64,000 bases of DNA from Acridotheres tristis (Eukaryota > Chordata > Aves > Passeriformes > Sturnidae): NCBI GenBank assembly GCA_037013685.1, contig CM072885.1, positions 24,102,263-24,166,262 of the forward strand. The letters are read 5' to 3'. How positions within the stretch are numbered: position 1 is the stretch's first letter; each line of letters starts with the position of its first letter. The position numbers were made by a program, and so were the translations under genes. This document shows positions 12,753 through 25,813 of the stretch, one piece after another. The notes beneath the pieces are model-generated. The model ran no database searches. It was not told the DNA's origin and was given only the letters and a program-made list of their open reading frames with translations.

Positions 12753-15700
12753 TCAAAGCATTTAGTGCCCTCATTAGTAGCATGAGATGGCATTTCTTTT
12801 GAATGATGCTTCATAAATCATTAATATTCCTACATACTAATATTTTCTTCTATTAAAAAGAAGGCCCAAATGAGAACAGTGACCCATCTACTGTTATATA
12901 AAGTGGTTGCTTATTTGGCTACAAAAATATGTCATATCTCATATTTTTGCCATTTAATATAACATTATGCATCTTCCTTGGCTTCCTGTACCATTCGGTG
13001 TCAACATCATGTGGGCCATCATCAGACTGAATGAATAAGACCTTGTGCTGTATATTTGAGGTCTCAAAGTTGTATTCAACTCACTGTTGATACTGTTATC
13101 CAGTCTCTTGCAGTTAACCCACTCACCAATGAGCACTGTCAGAGAACAGACCCAAAGGCTGGATGCAATGTTGCCAAAGTGCCATAGAAAGAAGACAGCA
13201 AGTGAGAACTCCTTAAACCATATAAAGATAAAAGTTAAGGTAGCTAACCCATAATTATTTGAGATTATTTGAGGTTCTTTGAAGAACTCTGGGACAGAGT
13301 ACAGTTAGAGTCTCTAGAACTAAATGTCTCCCAAATTAATCTTTTGATTTTAACACTTCTGTTACTAGATTTTGTCAAATTGTGATTTATGTACCTTGAA
13401 AATTTGATTTGCTTGGTTTTGGATCAATGGATTCCCCACCTATTCCGGCTGAAATGGTATATTTTCACTTCTGCATGCCCTTCTCACCACGGTGGTTTCT
13501 CTTGTTCATATTATCAGTAAAAATGTCTTCCATAGACTACATATAACTTTTAGCATCCCAGTCAGTCTGTGAGCCTTCATCTCTAGCTCATTTAATTCAA
13601 ATGACTCTAGAATTACCTCATGATGTGTTCACCTTGAGTAACATAGCTTTGCATGTATCTTCCTCTAATTAGGTTGCCTCACTGTCAATTAGAGACAGCA
13701 GAACATGTGTTCAGAATGTTCTAGGACATTAAAGTGATTGATGGCAGAAAACAAAGTGTACCAGTCCTAAAAAAGAATCTTCTGATTAATCCACTTTGAA
13801 AGCAAGTGAAAGACGTTTTTCCTCATATTATAGTGCTTAATCTATTCAAGCAATAGATTTTAAAATTTCAATGATAAGACATTAGTTGTGTTTTTCTTTT
13901 TCTGATCAGCTATATGAGGAGATTTATTCAAAACTCTCCACAGTAATTATATTACAGACTTACTGATAACAAAATAATGGTGAAAATAATAAATTATTAG
14001 GGTTGTTTTTTTCACAAAAAGGTAAATTATGTCCTGATTCAGACTCTTTAGACAACAAATCCTCCCATTTCCTGAGGACAGAGTAGATAGCCTGGAATAC
14101 AAGTGGGACTCAGAAAGCCAAAATGGTGCCTCTGGTTCCTTAGTGTTCACAGACAACCTATAGAGAATTTATCCTGTTGGTGCCCTTCGGGCAGTTTCCA
14201 CTTCACAGATTACTTTTTTTGGGAATATGATTCCCTTGTGCATGTGCAAAACCTCTCTGGAGCCCCAGAGCTCCAGCTCCATTATCCAGTCACCAGCTCC
14301 AAGAGCATGGTACCAGGTATCCTGTGTTCCTTTGTTCCAAGGTCCAAGTGTTCCTGTGTTTTGCAGCTGATAGAGGAGTTAGCTGTCATGAATCCTCCCT
14401 CAAGAATATAAATAATAAATGCAGAAAAAGAGAGCACTATGGCCTTGATTGATGGTGGGTGTGAAATGCTCTTCTTCCAAAGAGCAGGAGAGTTGTCTGG
14501 CATTTGAAGGCTTGATTGTGCTGACTCTATTGCAGAAGATAAGAGCTTTAGCTTTGGAAATTGTATTACCTGGGAAAATGAAATCTTTCAGAACACATCT
14601 TGAAAGGTAAAGGGCAGGCAACAAAGCAGTGAAAGAGAATAGTGAGAACTGCAATTCAAAGAAAAAACACCCAATGTATATTCTTCTGTGGTTTAAGTAT
14701 CAAAATATTTTAAAAATACTTATGAAGTCAACTGCAGAAATATATTTCTCTCAGTATCAGAGCAAAATAGCATGGGGGAACAAACACGCCACAGCAAAGG
14801 AAGAAATCTGTAAAAGAGTTGTTTTTTTTTTCCTGCCCTGAAAATGGAAGGCTTGACAGAAACATGAAGCTATTTGAAATCCTTCCATATGTGTTGACAC
14901 ACATTGGGACTTATGGTAGCCTTTGAAATAACACACATAGTCAAAATTTCAAGGATTTTGTGAAGGAATTGAGGGAAAGGTGAGTTAAAAATGAAAAAGG
15001 CAGAAAATAGAAAAAATAGTGGAGATGTCATACAGAAACTATGTGAACTTGGAGATACAAGTTCTATGGAAAAGCTGTGAGAAGACCTGGAAGAAAGTGG
15101 GGAAAGAAAAATAACTTTGACAGATAAAAGCTAACAATTCTCTAGAACAGACAGGAGTTTCATTGTATGGATAAGGAGACAGATGGGAAGGAACTGAATT
15201 CAGAATTGGAGCAATGCAACTAAGAAGGAAAAGAGATGGAAAATCTCCAATAGGAGTCCAAGATGTGTTTTCAGGTTCATAAGTTCTCTTTGGAATGCAT
15301 TAAAATTTGCATTACTAAAATTTAACAGGCAGATTCATTTGAGTTGGATGTGAGAGAAACCCATTTAAAGTCTGATATTGTTCTTATTGTTGTTGTAAAC
15401 ATCATCATGTTTGTCCCCATTATGTTTGTTTCTTAAAAACTCACCAGAGCAAGCAAATTTCTGTATATTTTCATATCCTGAGAAAATTAAAAGGAATAGG
15501 ATGTGTCTCAGATAAGCAGCAATATATCACTGTACTAGGCACTTTGGTAGCATGAAATGGTAGTTATTTATTTTTCCTGAAAGTTTACATCTTAAACAGA
15601 CAGCAGGTACGTGGAAAAATCCAAGAGAGACACAGGGTGAACAACGTGTTAGCTCAGCACTTCAGTTCACTCATTTTCCCCAAAAGAGACAAAGGCAAAA

Positions 15701-17769
15701 TGGAAAGGAAGGGTATGGGACCCAGAATGGGTAGGCTCAGGGAAACCTTTATTCATCAATCTCAGAGTGAAAAAGCACAAGACAATTTCTTTCCAGGCAC
15801 TTCCTTCAAATTAACTTTCAGAGTCATGGAAAATAAGTAGTAAAACTGATAAGGAGGAAATTAGGGAAAATAAAAGCTCAGCTAAACTGTCTGATATTTC
15901 AAATAAACACTCTGCCCAGCATCATTTATGTTTCAACAAATTAGCATGCCCAAATTAGCTACAAATTTCTATTGAGCTCTACTTTTACCACATAAATAAG
16001 GACAAATGTTTTGCCACTCTTTAGTTGCTTGGGTATATGTTATCAACTAGAAAAAGATTCCAAACCAAAATAAAACAAAAAACAACATATGGCATTCAGT
16101 AAAAACTGACTGAAAGATCTCTAATTTGTTAAATTTCATCGAAAAAATCTTAGAACTCCATGTACACTTCAGAGGACTGGAAGAACATCATGGCGTTGAC
16201 TAAAAATTGAATAGTTTTTATCTTTAGTTGATAGATAAGTTGGAAACTTGAAATCTGTTACAGGTTGAATCAGAACTAATCTAAGTTTGAATTCAGACAG
16301 AATTAGTAGCATAGCTGTGAAAAAGACCTCTCCATGTATTTCTTGTTAGATAAGATGGATACAGAAACAATCTTTACTCTCTCTTTTCATCGTTTGTTCT
16401 CTCACAGAAAAATCCTCCAGGAGCTTCCCATGCCATCTCAGCTCCCCTGCCCACAGTGTTAATATTGCAGAGTAGAGAAATGAACCATAAAACTGATACC
16501 TTAACCAGAAAATGGCAATGAAGATTTAAAAAAAAAAAAAAATCAATCTATTGAGTTTATTAAATAAAGTACTGTAAGATACTTGCTTATAGTTTGTCTG
16601 TATCTTCACACGGGGATAAAACCCACAACACTGGGAATTAAAGGACATTCTGTAGAAAGGAAGTCACGACAAGTTGCTAGAAACTAAAGTCAGACATGTT
16701 GAAGTTATAAACTAAAGACATATTCTTAACCAATAAGTTATTAATTGATGAAATAGAATATCCAGGAAAATTATAGCTTATTCAGTTCTGTGCTTATTGA
16801 GGCCAAGATGCAATACATCTCTGGAAGGAATGTTTTCATTTGGTTCAGTCTCAACATAGGAATGGCTAGTGAAGTTTAACAGCCTAAAACATGCTAAGGA
16901 TTAGAGTGAATTGTTCCTTAAGGCACTTGTGAGTCTAAGAATCAGTACACAAGTTCTTTGATAGATATATAACAGCAGGATAGTTACACAGTAAGTTATA
17001 TGCTAAACATTGTATTTTGTATGAATAGAAAATTATTTCTATTTTTTAAATTTGCTTATAAAATGGACCTGAAAAAGCAAAACAAAACAAACCACCCTCA
17101 AAAATTTGTTCTAAATTAGCCACAAGTTATGAACGTTCAGTGTATTTTTCCAATTTTCTCTTGAATTAGCATTTTCCATGCAAGATCTGACTCATACCAC
17201 CTGCAAGTCACAGGCCTTGAGAACATATACACAATCTTGCAGTCCCAGTTCTGAAGATATAGGGATTGGGAACATTGAGAACTGTGGCTCCAACTGTGCT
17301 TCCTAAAGCTCTCTGAGCTCCAAGACTTTCAGGATACTATGGCATCCAACGAGCAAACCACGCATGATCTCTTGAAGCTTGGCAGACATTTAGCAAGGAT
17401 TCTCTCCAATGAAGATATCTTGGGGTCAATGACTTGACATTTCCTTGAGAAACTGTTTCAGTAGAAATTTTATGGTGTCTTTAATGCTACAAGTCAAACT
17501 AAAAATCCAGTGTCCAAGTCCCCACAATTTATTTTTCTTGAGAACAAGCATTTCTCAAATTATAAAGAATTCAGCTAATGCAGCATGTTTATTCCCAGCT
17601 CAGAACTTTTCCATTTAATGAAAGGAATACTTGATGTAACTGTTGCCATAGAAACAAGTCATGTTTACAAAGGAGCTGAGCTAGAGAGTGGTATGTGTGA
17701 ATGGGGCTGCAGGAGCCAGGTGAAGTATTGGAACTGCACAATCTCTCCACTTCTGTTTGTTATGGACTT

Positions 17770-17811
17770 CCTTCCGGATTTATTCTAATTCCTTCTGGAT
17801 TTACTCTGTGC
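17770..17811. repeat. Tandem duplication, 21 bp x 2
   Basis: CCTTCCGGATTTATTCTAATT is not written further; its neighbour begins CCTTCTGGATTTACTCT. The two units (17770-17790 and 17791-17811) match over most of their length with a few substitutions. Confidence 0.75.
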
Positions 17812-19649
17812 AGGGATGATTTGTGTACAATTCTTATAGTTGGTTGCATGGAGCTATAGAAGAGTATGAAACAGCTCAAAACCAAATCTAAAGTTACAAT
17901 TTCCAGACCTCAAGATTTCTGCTTTTTGCAATGTTAAAATATATCAGCAATCAAGCACTGTCCTACCTGGCACCAAGACCTTCAGTACTAACATTTCTAC
18001 ACTCTGACTCACTACCAGAAGTGCTGATGCCTTTTTGGGTGCCAAAGACAGAGATCAGCTTCTCAAAAACTCATCATGTCAGGCTATGAGATATTTGGAA
18101 AAGGTGGACATCGTTGCCTGAGTGAAAGCTGCACAACAGGGTGGATGTAAAAGTTGTCCAACTTTCCAGTTTTTAGAAAATTACTTTTGCAAAAGCAGCT
18201 CTGTCTTTGTACTCCTACCCTGCCTTTTTCTGGAAGCAAGATTAACACACTTTACACATTATCTACTTCTTACACACTTTTTTCCCCTGAAACATCCTTA
18301 AAAATCTCCAGTACTGTGGACTCCATTGCTGCCTAAAACAGTTGAGCTGGCTGATTATTCCCACCAAACTGAAGGTCTTTGCCCTTGTCCCCATCAAAGA
18401 GCATCCTGTTTGCTCCTTCTTGCTGCCAGGTGAACCTCACCAGGTCTGATTTTTCAGATTATTTCATACCTTTATCCATATCCCGTCCATCTAAAATTTT
18501 CCTACATTTCTTGTTAAAAGAAACACATTAGACTATCTTTGCATGAAGACTCTTTTAAATACCACTGAATTCTTCAGTCTTCACAGCATGATCAGCTATT
18601 GTTTCTCTACCCGGCTGAATAATAAAGCAGGCCTGTCTTTTATTTTGCTTTTATTACTCCTACCAAAGAATTTATTGTGTTGTATGTGTTTCCTTTGTTA
18701 ATATTGGCTCATTTATTATGATAATAGCCAAAAGACACTACTTTTTAAAGCAAAATATTGGCATGCAATCAATTGCTACTCCTATTAATCCTTTAACTGC
18801 ACCTTTGATACTTGATCTTCTTCCTAAGGTCTTGGTGAGCTGTCTGGTGTTTTTCTCAGGGAACCACTGTGTCTGTCCCACTGCTACAGAGCCCTGGGCT
18901 GCAATGGCCAGGCAGTAATTGAGATTGTCTTGGCAGGTCTACGTCTGCTTTGTACTTCTGTGCAGAAGCAGTAACATGCTGTTAATAAACTAACCAGATA
19001 ACTCTCTTAAAGCCAAGTATTATTTATTTACACCCAATGCTTTTGAGAGGAAGTCTATCTTGATGCAGTAACTGTTTACTCACACATTTAGCTCAGTGAT
19101 AGTCTACATGTGGTAATTTTGATAGATCGAAGTTTCCAGCAGACCGTCCTAAACTCTGGGTGGAGTAAAGGGCTCCTTTTGTTCAAGGACCAATTTCTTT
19201 ACCTTGGGCATAGAGAGAAATATGTTTTGCAGAAGAACAGATATGGTTATCATTCTCTTTTCCAGAGATGAGAGTATCTTGCAAATATTTTTTTTTACAG
19301 CTTTTGATTCATCTGTTTGCAGCACTGGCAAAATGGTTTTCTAATTTTGGGAGACGCAGCACAAAAAGAAGCTGTTGCCATGGATCCCCTCCCTCTCCTT
19401 CCCTTCCCACTGTGTTCATTTGGAAGCAATTTATCTACATCCAGCTGTTGCTTTCCTGCTTGATTTTTTTCAGAGGTCTTCTATTAAGCAAAATCGACAT
19501 ATTATTTGCAGAATATGTATTTCATTGCCAAGGTTGCCTGTAAGGATCCCAAAACTGTTGCAGCAAGGAATGTGTTGCAGCTGTTCAAGAAAACCTCTTC
19601 CCTATTTTGCCTAAAATATATTTACATGGGCTAGAAAGAAAAAGAATCC

Positions 19650-19672
19650 TTTTTTTTTTTTTTTTTTTTTTT
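19650..19672. repeat. Homopolymer T tract, 23 bp
   Basis: Uninterrupted T x 23. On the minus strand it would read as a poly(A) tract, but nothing retroposed is recognisable to its right and no flanking duplication is evident. It is left as a simple homopolymer. Confidence 0.95.
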
Positions 19673-21882
19673 AACGTTCTTCCTGTTCTGTACATGCACT
19701 TTCCCAAATGTCTTTTCAGGTGGCTCTGGCTCCTCAATGAAGGGAAAAAAGTCACATAAAAATTTTATCAGTCAGTGCTTTGAAAATTCGGGGAAGGCTT
19801 TTTCAAAGGTTTAATATAATTAGTTAACTCCTTTTAAAAGAAAATTGTTAGAATTTATTCTTCAAATGGGAATTCTGCCTTCAAAGATGTAGAGTGTGTG
19901 CTGCAAAGGTAATTAAAATGGTCGTGATTGTAATAACCATATATGAAGAAAAATATAAAATCAATATGTTAAAGTAGATACATCTGATCAAAAGCAGTCC
20001 TGGAATTGTAGTTACTGTAATAAGTCTGTATCCAAATGCTGGTTGTATACTGAGAGCCAAACTGTGAGGCCCTCAGTGATTAGACTTGCTGAGGAACGCA
20101 GAGCTGCTGCTATGGCTGCAGGAATCATTAGCAGGTGTAAGGCCAGGATAGAGAGGGGGTATTACTGTATTATTGTATAAAACTCACTTTTTGGGTTTGG
20201 GGATACCAAAGCATGCAAAAGGTGAGTGTGAGGATTTATGGCTGGACTACCAAATTTTTTGGAACAAAAAATTAACTGGGGACCATCTCTACCTGGTCAA
20301 GCCAATTGGAAACCTTCCTTCTCCTAAATCTAAGCTTATTTCTTCTGACACAGTTGAAGCAGGTGCCGGAAAATGGACATTTCAAAATTTCAAAATGCGA
20401 TGGGCTAACAGATCAATTGTTCAAATTGCAAGCTAGTGGTTGCTGTTTGCCATTAGGAAAAAATCCCAACAGCCAGCAAGATTATTGAGGTGTGTTTAGT
20501 GCTCAGAAAAGCCAACAAAGCTACTCTGGGAATGGTACAGTGCTGTGTTTATCATATCCTTGTGATACGAGCCATGAGACAGGAGGTGAGGTGTATTCAT
20601 CTCATAGCCCACACAAAGACCAAATAAGTATAAAAATAGAACTGCTTACTTGGTGTCACTGAACTTGTACACCTCAGGCACTGGTGGCAGCTTTTTGTAG
20701 GCAAGCTGCACTTCATACCCTTGAGTGGAATAAAGAACACACAGCAGATAAGATGCTGGTAAAGCTTAAAAAAGCAAATATGTGTTTGGCTTTATTTTAC
20801 TTTTCTTGAAGTTATTACTATCATCACTACAGACACAACTTTGAAAGATCAATGTGAGAGAGCCATATAACTCATGTAAAATATTTGTTTTAACCTCTAC
20901 CTGGATAATTTCTCATATTAAGAATCCTATCATTATGAAGACACATAGAATATTATGTCCCTTGTTATTGCTGAAGAAATACCTAGCATATATGTTGTTA
21001 AGCAGAGAAAAAAACACCAAAACTGTTAAGGTAGGAGAAAATTTAAAAAATATTACAAATTCAAGTTGGTGTGCATTCAAATAGGTCAGAAAAATAAGAC
21101 AGGCAATACACAGCATATTGAGAAAAGTTCATACATTTATAAATGGATGTTTGACATGCAGATATTCAAAAGCGTCAGTGCTAATTTAGCAGTAAATTTT
21201 AAGTTCACTCAGGTCAATCCAGATATAATAGATCAGCTCAGTTTTACTCTGTAATGAACTTTCGCAGTTCAGCAGAAAACAGCAGTGGTTCAGCTACTCA
21301 TTAAGCTGCAGCAAACTATAAGTGAGCTTGTGTATTCCTGTGGAAGGATCTATTCTCTCCAGCCAGGACCTGAAATATTGTCAATACAGAACTATCTGAA
21401 AGTGGAGCAGGGTGTAGTCTTCAATCACAAGTGGACTTGGTCAGGGTTGAGCACAACTTGTGGAGGCTGAGCACAGGTCTGGAGAAAACAAGGACATCTT
21501 GGTATAAGGCATATAGAATATTATTTATTTAAGTGTCACAGAGATATTAGGGGGTTAATAAAACAAAGCCAAGACCAGACTTGCAGACATGTCATTCTGT
21601 ATGATCTTCAAGAGTTGGTTGAAGACATAATCTGTGTATGAACAGAAGAATGAAAGAATAATGAAATGGTGCGTATTTTAATAGATTGTCATAAGATGTG
21701 TGCTTTTATTTTACAACATAATTTCTGGGGGATTAGATAAAGAAAAACAATCAAACAGATAAACCTGCTTTCAGGTTTGCTTCACCATTTATAAATTCAT
21801 GTTCCTGATGGAAATATGTCCCTCAGAGGGCTAAAGCAGAGTTAAAACTTCACAATAAAACTTGAAATAGCACTTCCATATC

Positions 21883-21905
21883 TGAAATTCCTATATGGAA
21901 TTTCA
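21883..21905. repeat. Perfect inverted repeat with 9-bp arms
   Basis: TGAAATTCC (21883-21891) and GGAATTTCA (21897-21905) are exact reverse complements separated by TATAT. This could form a short hairpin; no function is implied. Confidence 0.85.
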
Positions 21906-24508
21906 AACATTGCCCAGCAGCAGAATATGTTCTGAATCAGAGGTGATAATTACAGCTGGTTATATGATTCTAAATTTCATTTCCTATAAACCACTGCTGT
22001 GTTTTGTGTTTAACAACCACTCATCCCATAATGAAACGCGAAGCAGTGAATTAAGTGTATATATATCTCAGAAGTAAACATGTGATCCTTGTGGAATGAT
22101 AGGTGGGAGTAAACACAGAAGATGTTTATTCACTACTAATGTTCAAACTGCTCGATTTTCCTTGGGAATATTGGGCCAGCTGTTGCAATGAAGATGTCTG
22201 TGGTGTGAAGGAACACTTCACGGCAGTGCCCTTATCAACACACTGGAAGGGTTTATAGAACACTCCATTGTCAGTTCCCTGATAAAACTTTCTATCATAC
22301 AATGCTTTTTTTGGAGACGTGCATTTATATATCTGACAGGAAAGAAAACAAATTAGCTCTATTCCCCTCTGTATGCATATAGAGATCTCTGTTCTCCTGG
22401 CAATGCTTCAATGCCATCGCCTACTCTCATTGGTATGTCTATCTTACCACCTGGTGCTGAGTTCGGTATTGCTATTTTATTTCAATTATAAAAAATATTT
22501 TATGAAAGTAAACTCTGGGGTTTTTTCCTTCCTTGACCTGAACACCTTGGTGTCCAGAGGCAGAGCCAGGCCTGGACCTCTCTCAACAAGCTTTGGCAAG
22601 GTAGTATATCAGGCATGTTTCCAAAGAGACCTAGTCTCAGGTTTACAGGACTCTTACAGTATAAATCATAACTCAGGACAGATTCTCCCCAGTCTAACAG
22701 CTGGAGCCGGCAAAATTTTTTCAATCTGCTTTCTCATGTGCCCCATGACAGAAATGAACTGTATAAAAATAGTTAAGCCTCCCATTCTCTCAAAGGCATA
22801 AGAATCACTAGGAAAATATCTTCTTTTTCCTGAAAAGTGATTCTTAAGCTTTTTAATCTTCACTGGAAAATGGCCACAAGCTGTGATAAACAGAACCTTC
22901 CTTTCAGCTACCTAGTATTGGTATCTCTAATTCTTATTCTTCGATCTAACTGAATTATCCCAACCGTACTATAAAGAAGATGAAAAAAACTTTCTAGTTC
23001 ATCTGGCTGTTTTGATCCCAAATGAAAAAGCAATTCTTTTTGTCATAGGAAAGGCAGTGGGTCAGACAGATTTTGGAAGCCATGGCCTAAAAATTCCTGA
23101 GAATGTTCACATTGTTTATATTTATTTATATTAAGTGAGAACTGATGGAAGGGACTCAAAGTTGCATTTTGACAGTCTCTTTGCTCAGGTAGAGACCTTC
23201 ATTTCACTTCTCCTAATGTCTCTCTCCTGGGGAGAATGATAAAGGCACAGATAATCCCATGAGAATGGTGGATACTCTGAAGTGCTGCACTGCAAAATGT
23301 GTCAAGCTGAGCTACTCAGAATATTTCAATTATTACCTGGAATTGTATTTGACAAAGTGGATGGAACTTGTGGAGATTCATCAGCTGTAATGAAGTTTAA
23401 GGGCAATATCTCAGGCTCTAGGATCTCTGGATACTTCTGTTGAGAGAAAGGAAGAACAGGAAAGCATAAAGCTGACATTTTAAATTTGAAAATAGGCTTT
23501 TTGATGTAGTTTCATTTTGTCTGAGATCATGGGTTTTGCCTCATCAACAAACTATTTTTCCTGAAACCTCAAAAGCTGAAGTTAACATTCTTGAATTATC
23601 TGTTTTAAAAATAATTGAAAAAGCTTCCATAGCAGTTAATAGGCCCTGAAAAAAATTATCAGTGGAACATGGCTGAAGTGCTATATAAAAACTGCTTCTC
23701 TCTTCTATTAAGAAGAAACTTTTTGAATTACACCACAAAATGAGTCAGTAACATCAGATGATCCAATATCAATGAACTGTGTTTCTGTGAAAGCATTGAT
23801 GAGTTGAAATTCATCTTTAGTGAATCTGTGCGATAAAGAATATGTGATTCTTTATCAGAGTTTATTCAGATAAAAAAATCTGAAGTTTTTTTCATGGGCA
23901 GAGACTGTGTGTTATAGAAGAGCATCTCAGTTTGTCTTCTAGATATTTTCTTGTTTTCTTTTTTTCCCTACCTGTAGCTGTTTTAGCCAAGCCTAACAGA
24001 AAAAAAAATTATCTTCAGGACTTCTTCTCTCACACTTCTCCTTTTTAAAAAATATTGGTCATAAGCCATTCTGTCATTCAGAGTTAACTCTAAGACAAAG
24101 GAAAATCATTCTTAATCAATAATTAAACCTGATGATGGAAACATAAGCATGGATGACACATCAGTGTGTCAAAAGAAGGTCTGTAGGACAAACCGAAAAG
24201 TGCTGCTTGAGAGGGGAATGCCCCACATAGGCATGAGCAATCAAATAAAGGTCGAGCAGGTCAGGCACTGCATGGCTGGAACAGGAGCAGGAGCAATTTT
24301 TGGCTCTATCAGAGCCTTTTTCTGGTCCTTTTCAGACAGCCAGGGCAGGACCAGGGTGCTTGCAGGGAGGCTGCAGGACACTGACTGGCTCAAGTTATTT
24401 GTTGTTGTGAGCACTCCAGCCTGGGTTTGGATGAGTGCCATGGTGGGTCCCAGGGTCACATCCTGCCCTGCAGGATGCCAGCAGCCTGGTGAAAAGAAGG
24501 CACCTGAC

Positions 24509-24659
24509 TTCAATTACCTTCCCTCATTCCAAACTCAAGGGAGAGCCATGGCATCGGGACAGGATTATCTTTATAAGACCATTTCCATTAAAGCCAAGTG
24601 AGAGCTTTTACCCTTCCTAATCCCTAAACTCTTCTGTTCCAGAAAATGGAACTAATCAG
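24509..24659. repeat. Diverged direct repeat, copy A
   Basis: This segment aligns to 25671-25813 in the same orientation, about 1.16 kb away, at an estimated three-quarters identity by eye. Shared landmarks in order are TCAATTA-CTTC, ACTCAAGGGAGA, CAGGA-TATCTTT, AAGACCATT, ATTAAAGCCAAG, CTAAACTCTTC and AA-TAATCA. The spacing of landmarks is kept with a few small gaps. Whether this is a local duplication or two members of a dispersed family cannot be told here. It follows a GC-richer patch (24230-24500). Confidence 0.8.
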
Positions 24660-25670
24660 GAGTTTTTTAGTACTATTAAGTAAGCAAATATGTAGCTGAA
24701 TGATACACTCTTATCTCAGTTTAAGACACAATATGCTTCCCAACCCCATGACATCTCTTTGTGTTTTTTATAATTAGAAAAAATGTTGACATTTAGATTC
24801 AGCACAGCTTTGGATATCAAAAAATGCCCCATTTAATGAAAAATCTCCAGCTCACTAATTAGTTTCTAAAGTTGGAATCAGGTGTTTATAAGCCATTTAA
24901 GCGAGACAAATTAGTGTTCTACAGAGATCGTTGTTGGCCAGGCTATTAACTGAGTTAAAATATGCTTTAAAAACTTTGCAAAACTGAAAAGTAGGAGCTT
25001 TATAAATATCAAGTCTTCTGAAAAAGAACATGCTTGTTTCTATTTAGTACCATCCCTAAGTCTGTTTACTGATATCTTTGAATAAGCACCTAATTATTTT
25101 CTATCCAATCTTAAAAGTAATTTTTGCAAGGCAAGTATGAAAGGAAGAAGATGACAAAATAAATTCCTGAAAGGTATTTAAAATAAGCCCATTTATGGCA
25201 GAGTGTTTGTCTAATTATAAGGACAATCACCCTTGTAGGTGTTAAACAATTTCCATTAGTTTAGCTGTCTAAGGCAGCAAGCCAGCAGTCAATGACACAG
25301 ATATTTGACTTTAGATAACCACACCACAGTCTGCTGAAGCTGCAGCAAAGCCTGTATGTTTGCAGAGCTGGGACACAACTGAGCAAGTCCTGTTTCATTT
25401 GCACAGAGGCCCAAGAATACACAAAGTGAGTGTAAAAAAAGGCATAAATATGAATGGATCTGAACATGAGCAGTTTACCCCCAGCCACCTCTCGTTTGTT
25501 TGGTGCTAGTGTAAGCAGCTATACAGCACAAATGAGCAGCTGGATCTTTATATCTGTTTAGTAAAACTGGGTCTGTAAACGACAACTATTCTTTTTGTAA
25601 AAGTAAAAAACAGAACCTCCCAGACTCAATCCTGTTCAGTTCCTGCTTCCTATACTTCATAGGCCAAGTT

Positions 25671-25813
25671 CTCAATTATCTTCTTTCACACTAGACTCAA
25701 GGGAGAATAACAGCATTGGTCCAGGAGTATCTTTCCAAGACCATTACTATTAAAGCCAAGGAAGAACTTCCGCTTTCTGATCTCTAAACTCTTCAGTAAA
25801 TAGAATTAATCAC
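25671..25813. repeat. Diverged direct repeat, copy B
   Basis: Partner of the segment at 24509-24659, with the same landmarks in the same order. It lacks about seven bases near its right end relative to copy A and differs by scattered substitutions. Neither copy carries a long open frame through the matched region, and neither has LTR-like ends. Confidence 0.8.

Larger units (their letters stand above)
12753..24508. other. AT-rich unique DNA, no gene recognised
   Basis: About 11.8 kb with no recognisable exon or interspersed repeat. It holds an A14 run near 16529, a 21-bp duplication (17770), the T23 tract (19650), a 9-bp-arm hairpin (21883) and a GC-richer patch at about 24230-24500. Frames at 22373-22801 (142 codons) and 24149-24601 (150 codons) resemble no protein family I know, and the second runs into repeat copy A. 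Confidence 0.6.

Noticed and set aside
19650..19760. T23 tract as the poly(A) tail of a minus-strand processed pseudogene
   Set aside because: Sequence to its right has no gene resemblance and no flanking duplication was found.
24149..24601. 150-codon plus-strand open frame
   Set aside because: No recognisable family, a GC-richer patch with the opposite strand also open, and its end overlaps repeat copy A.
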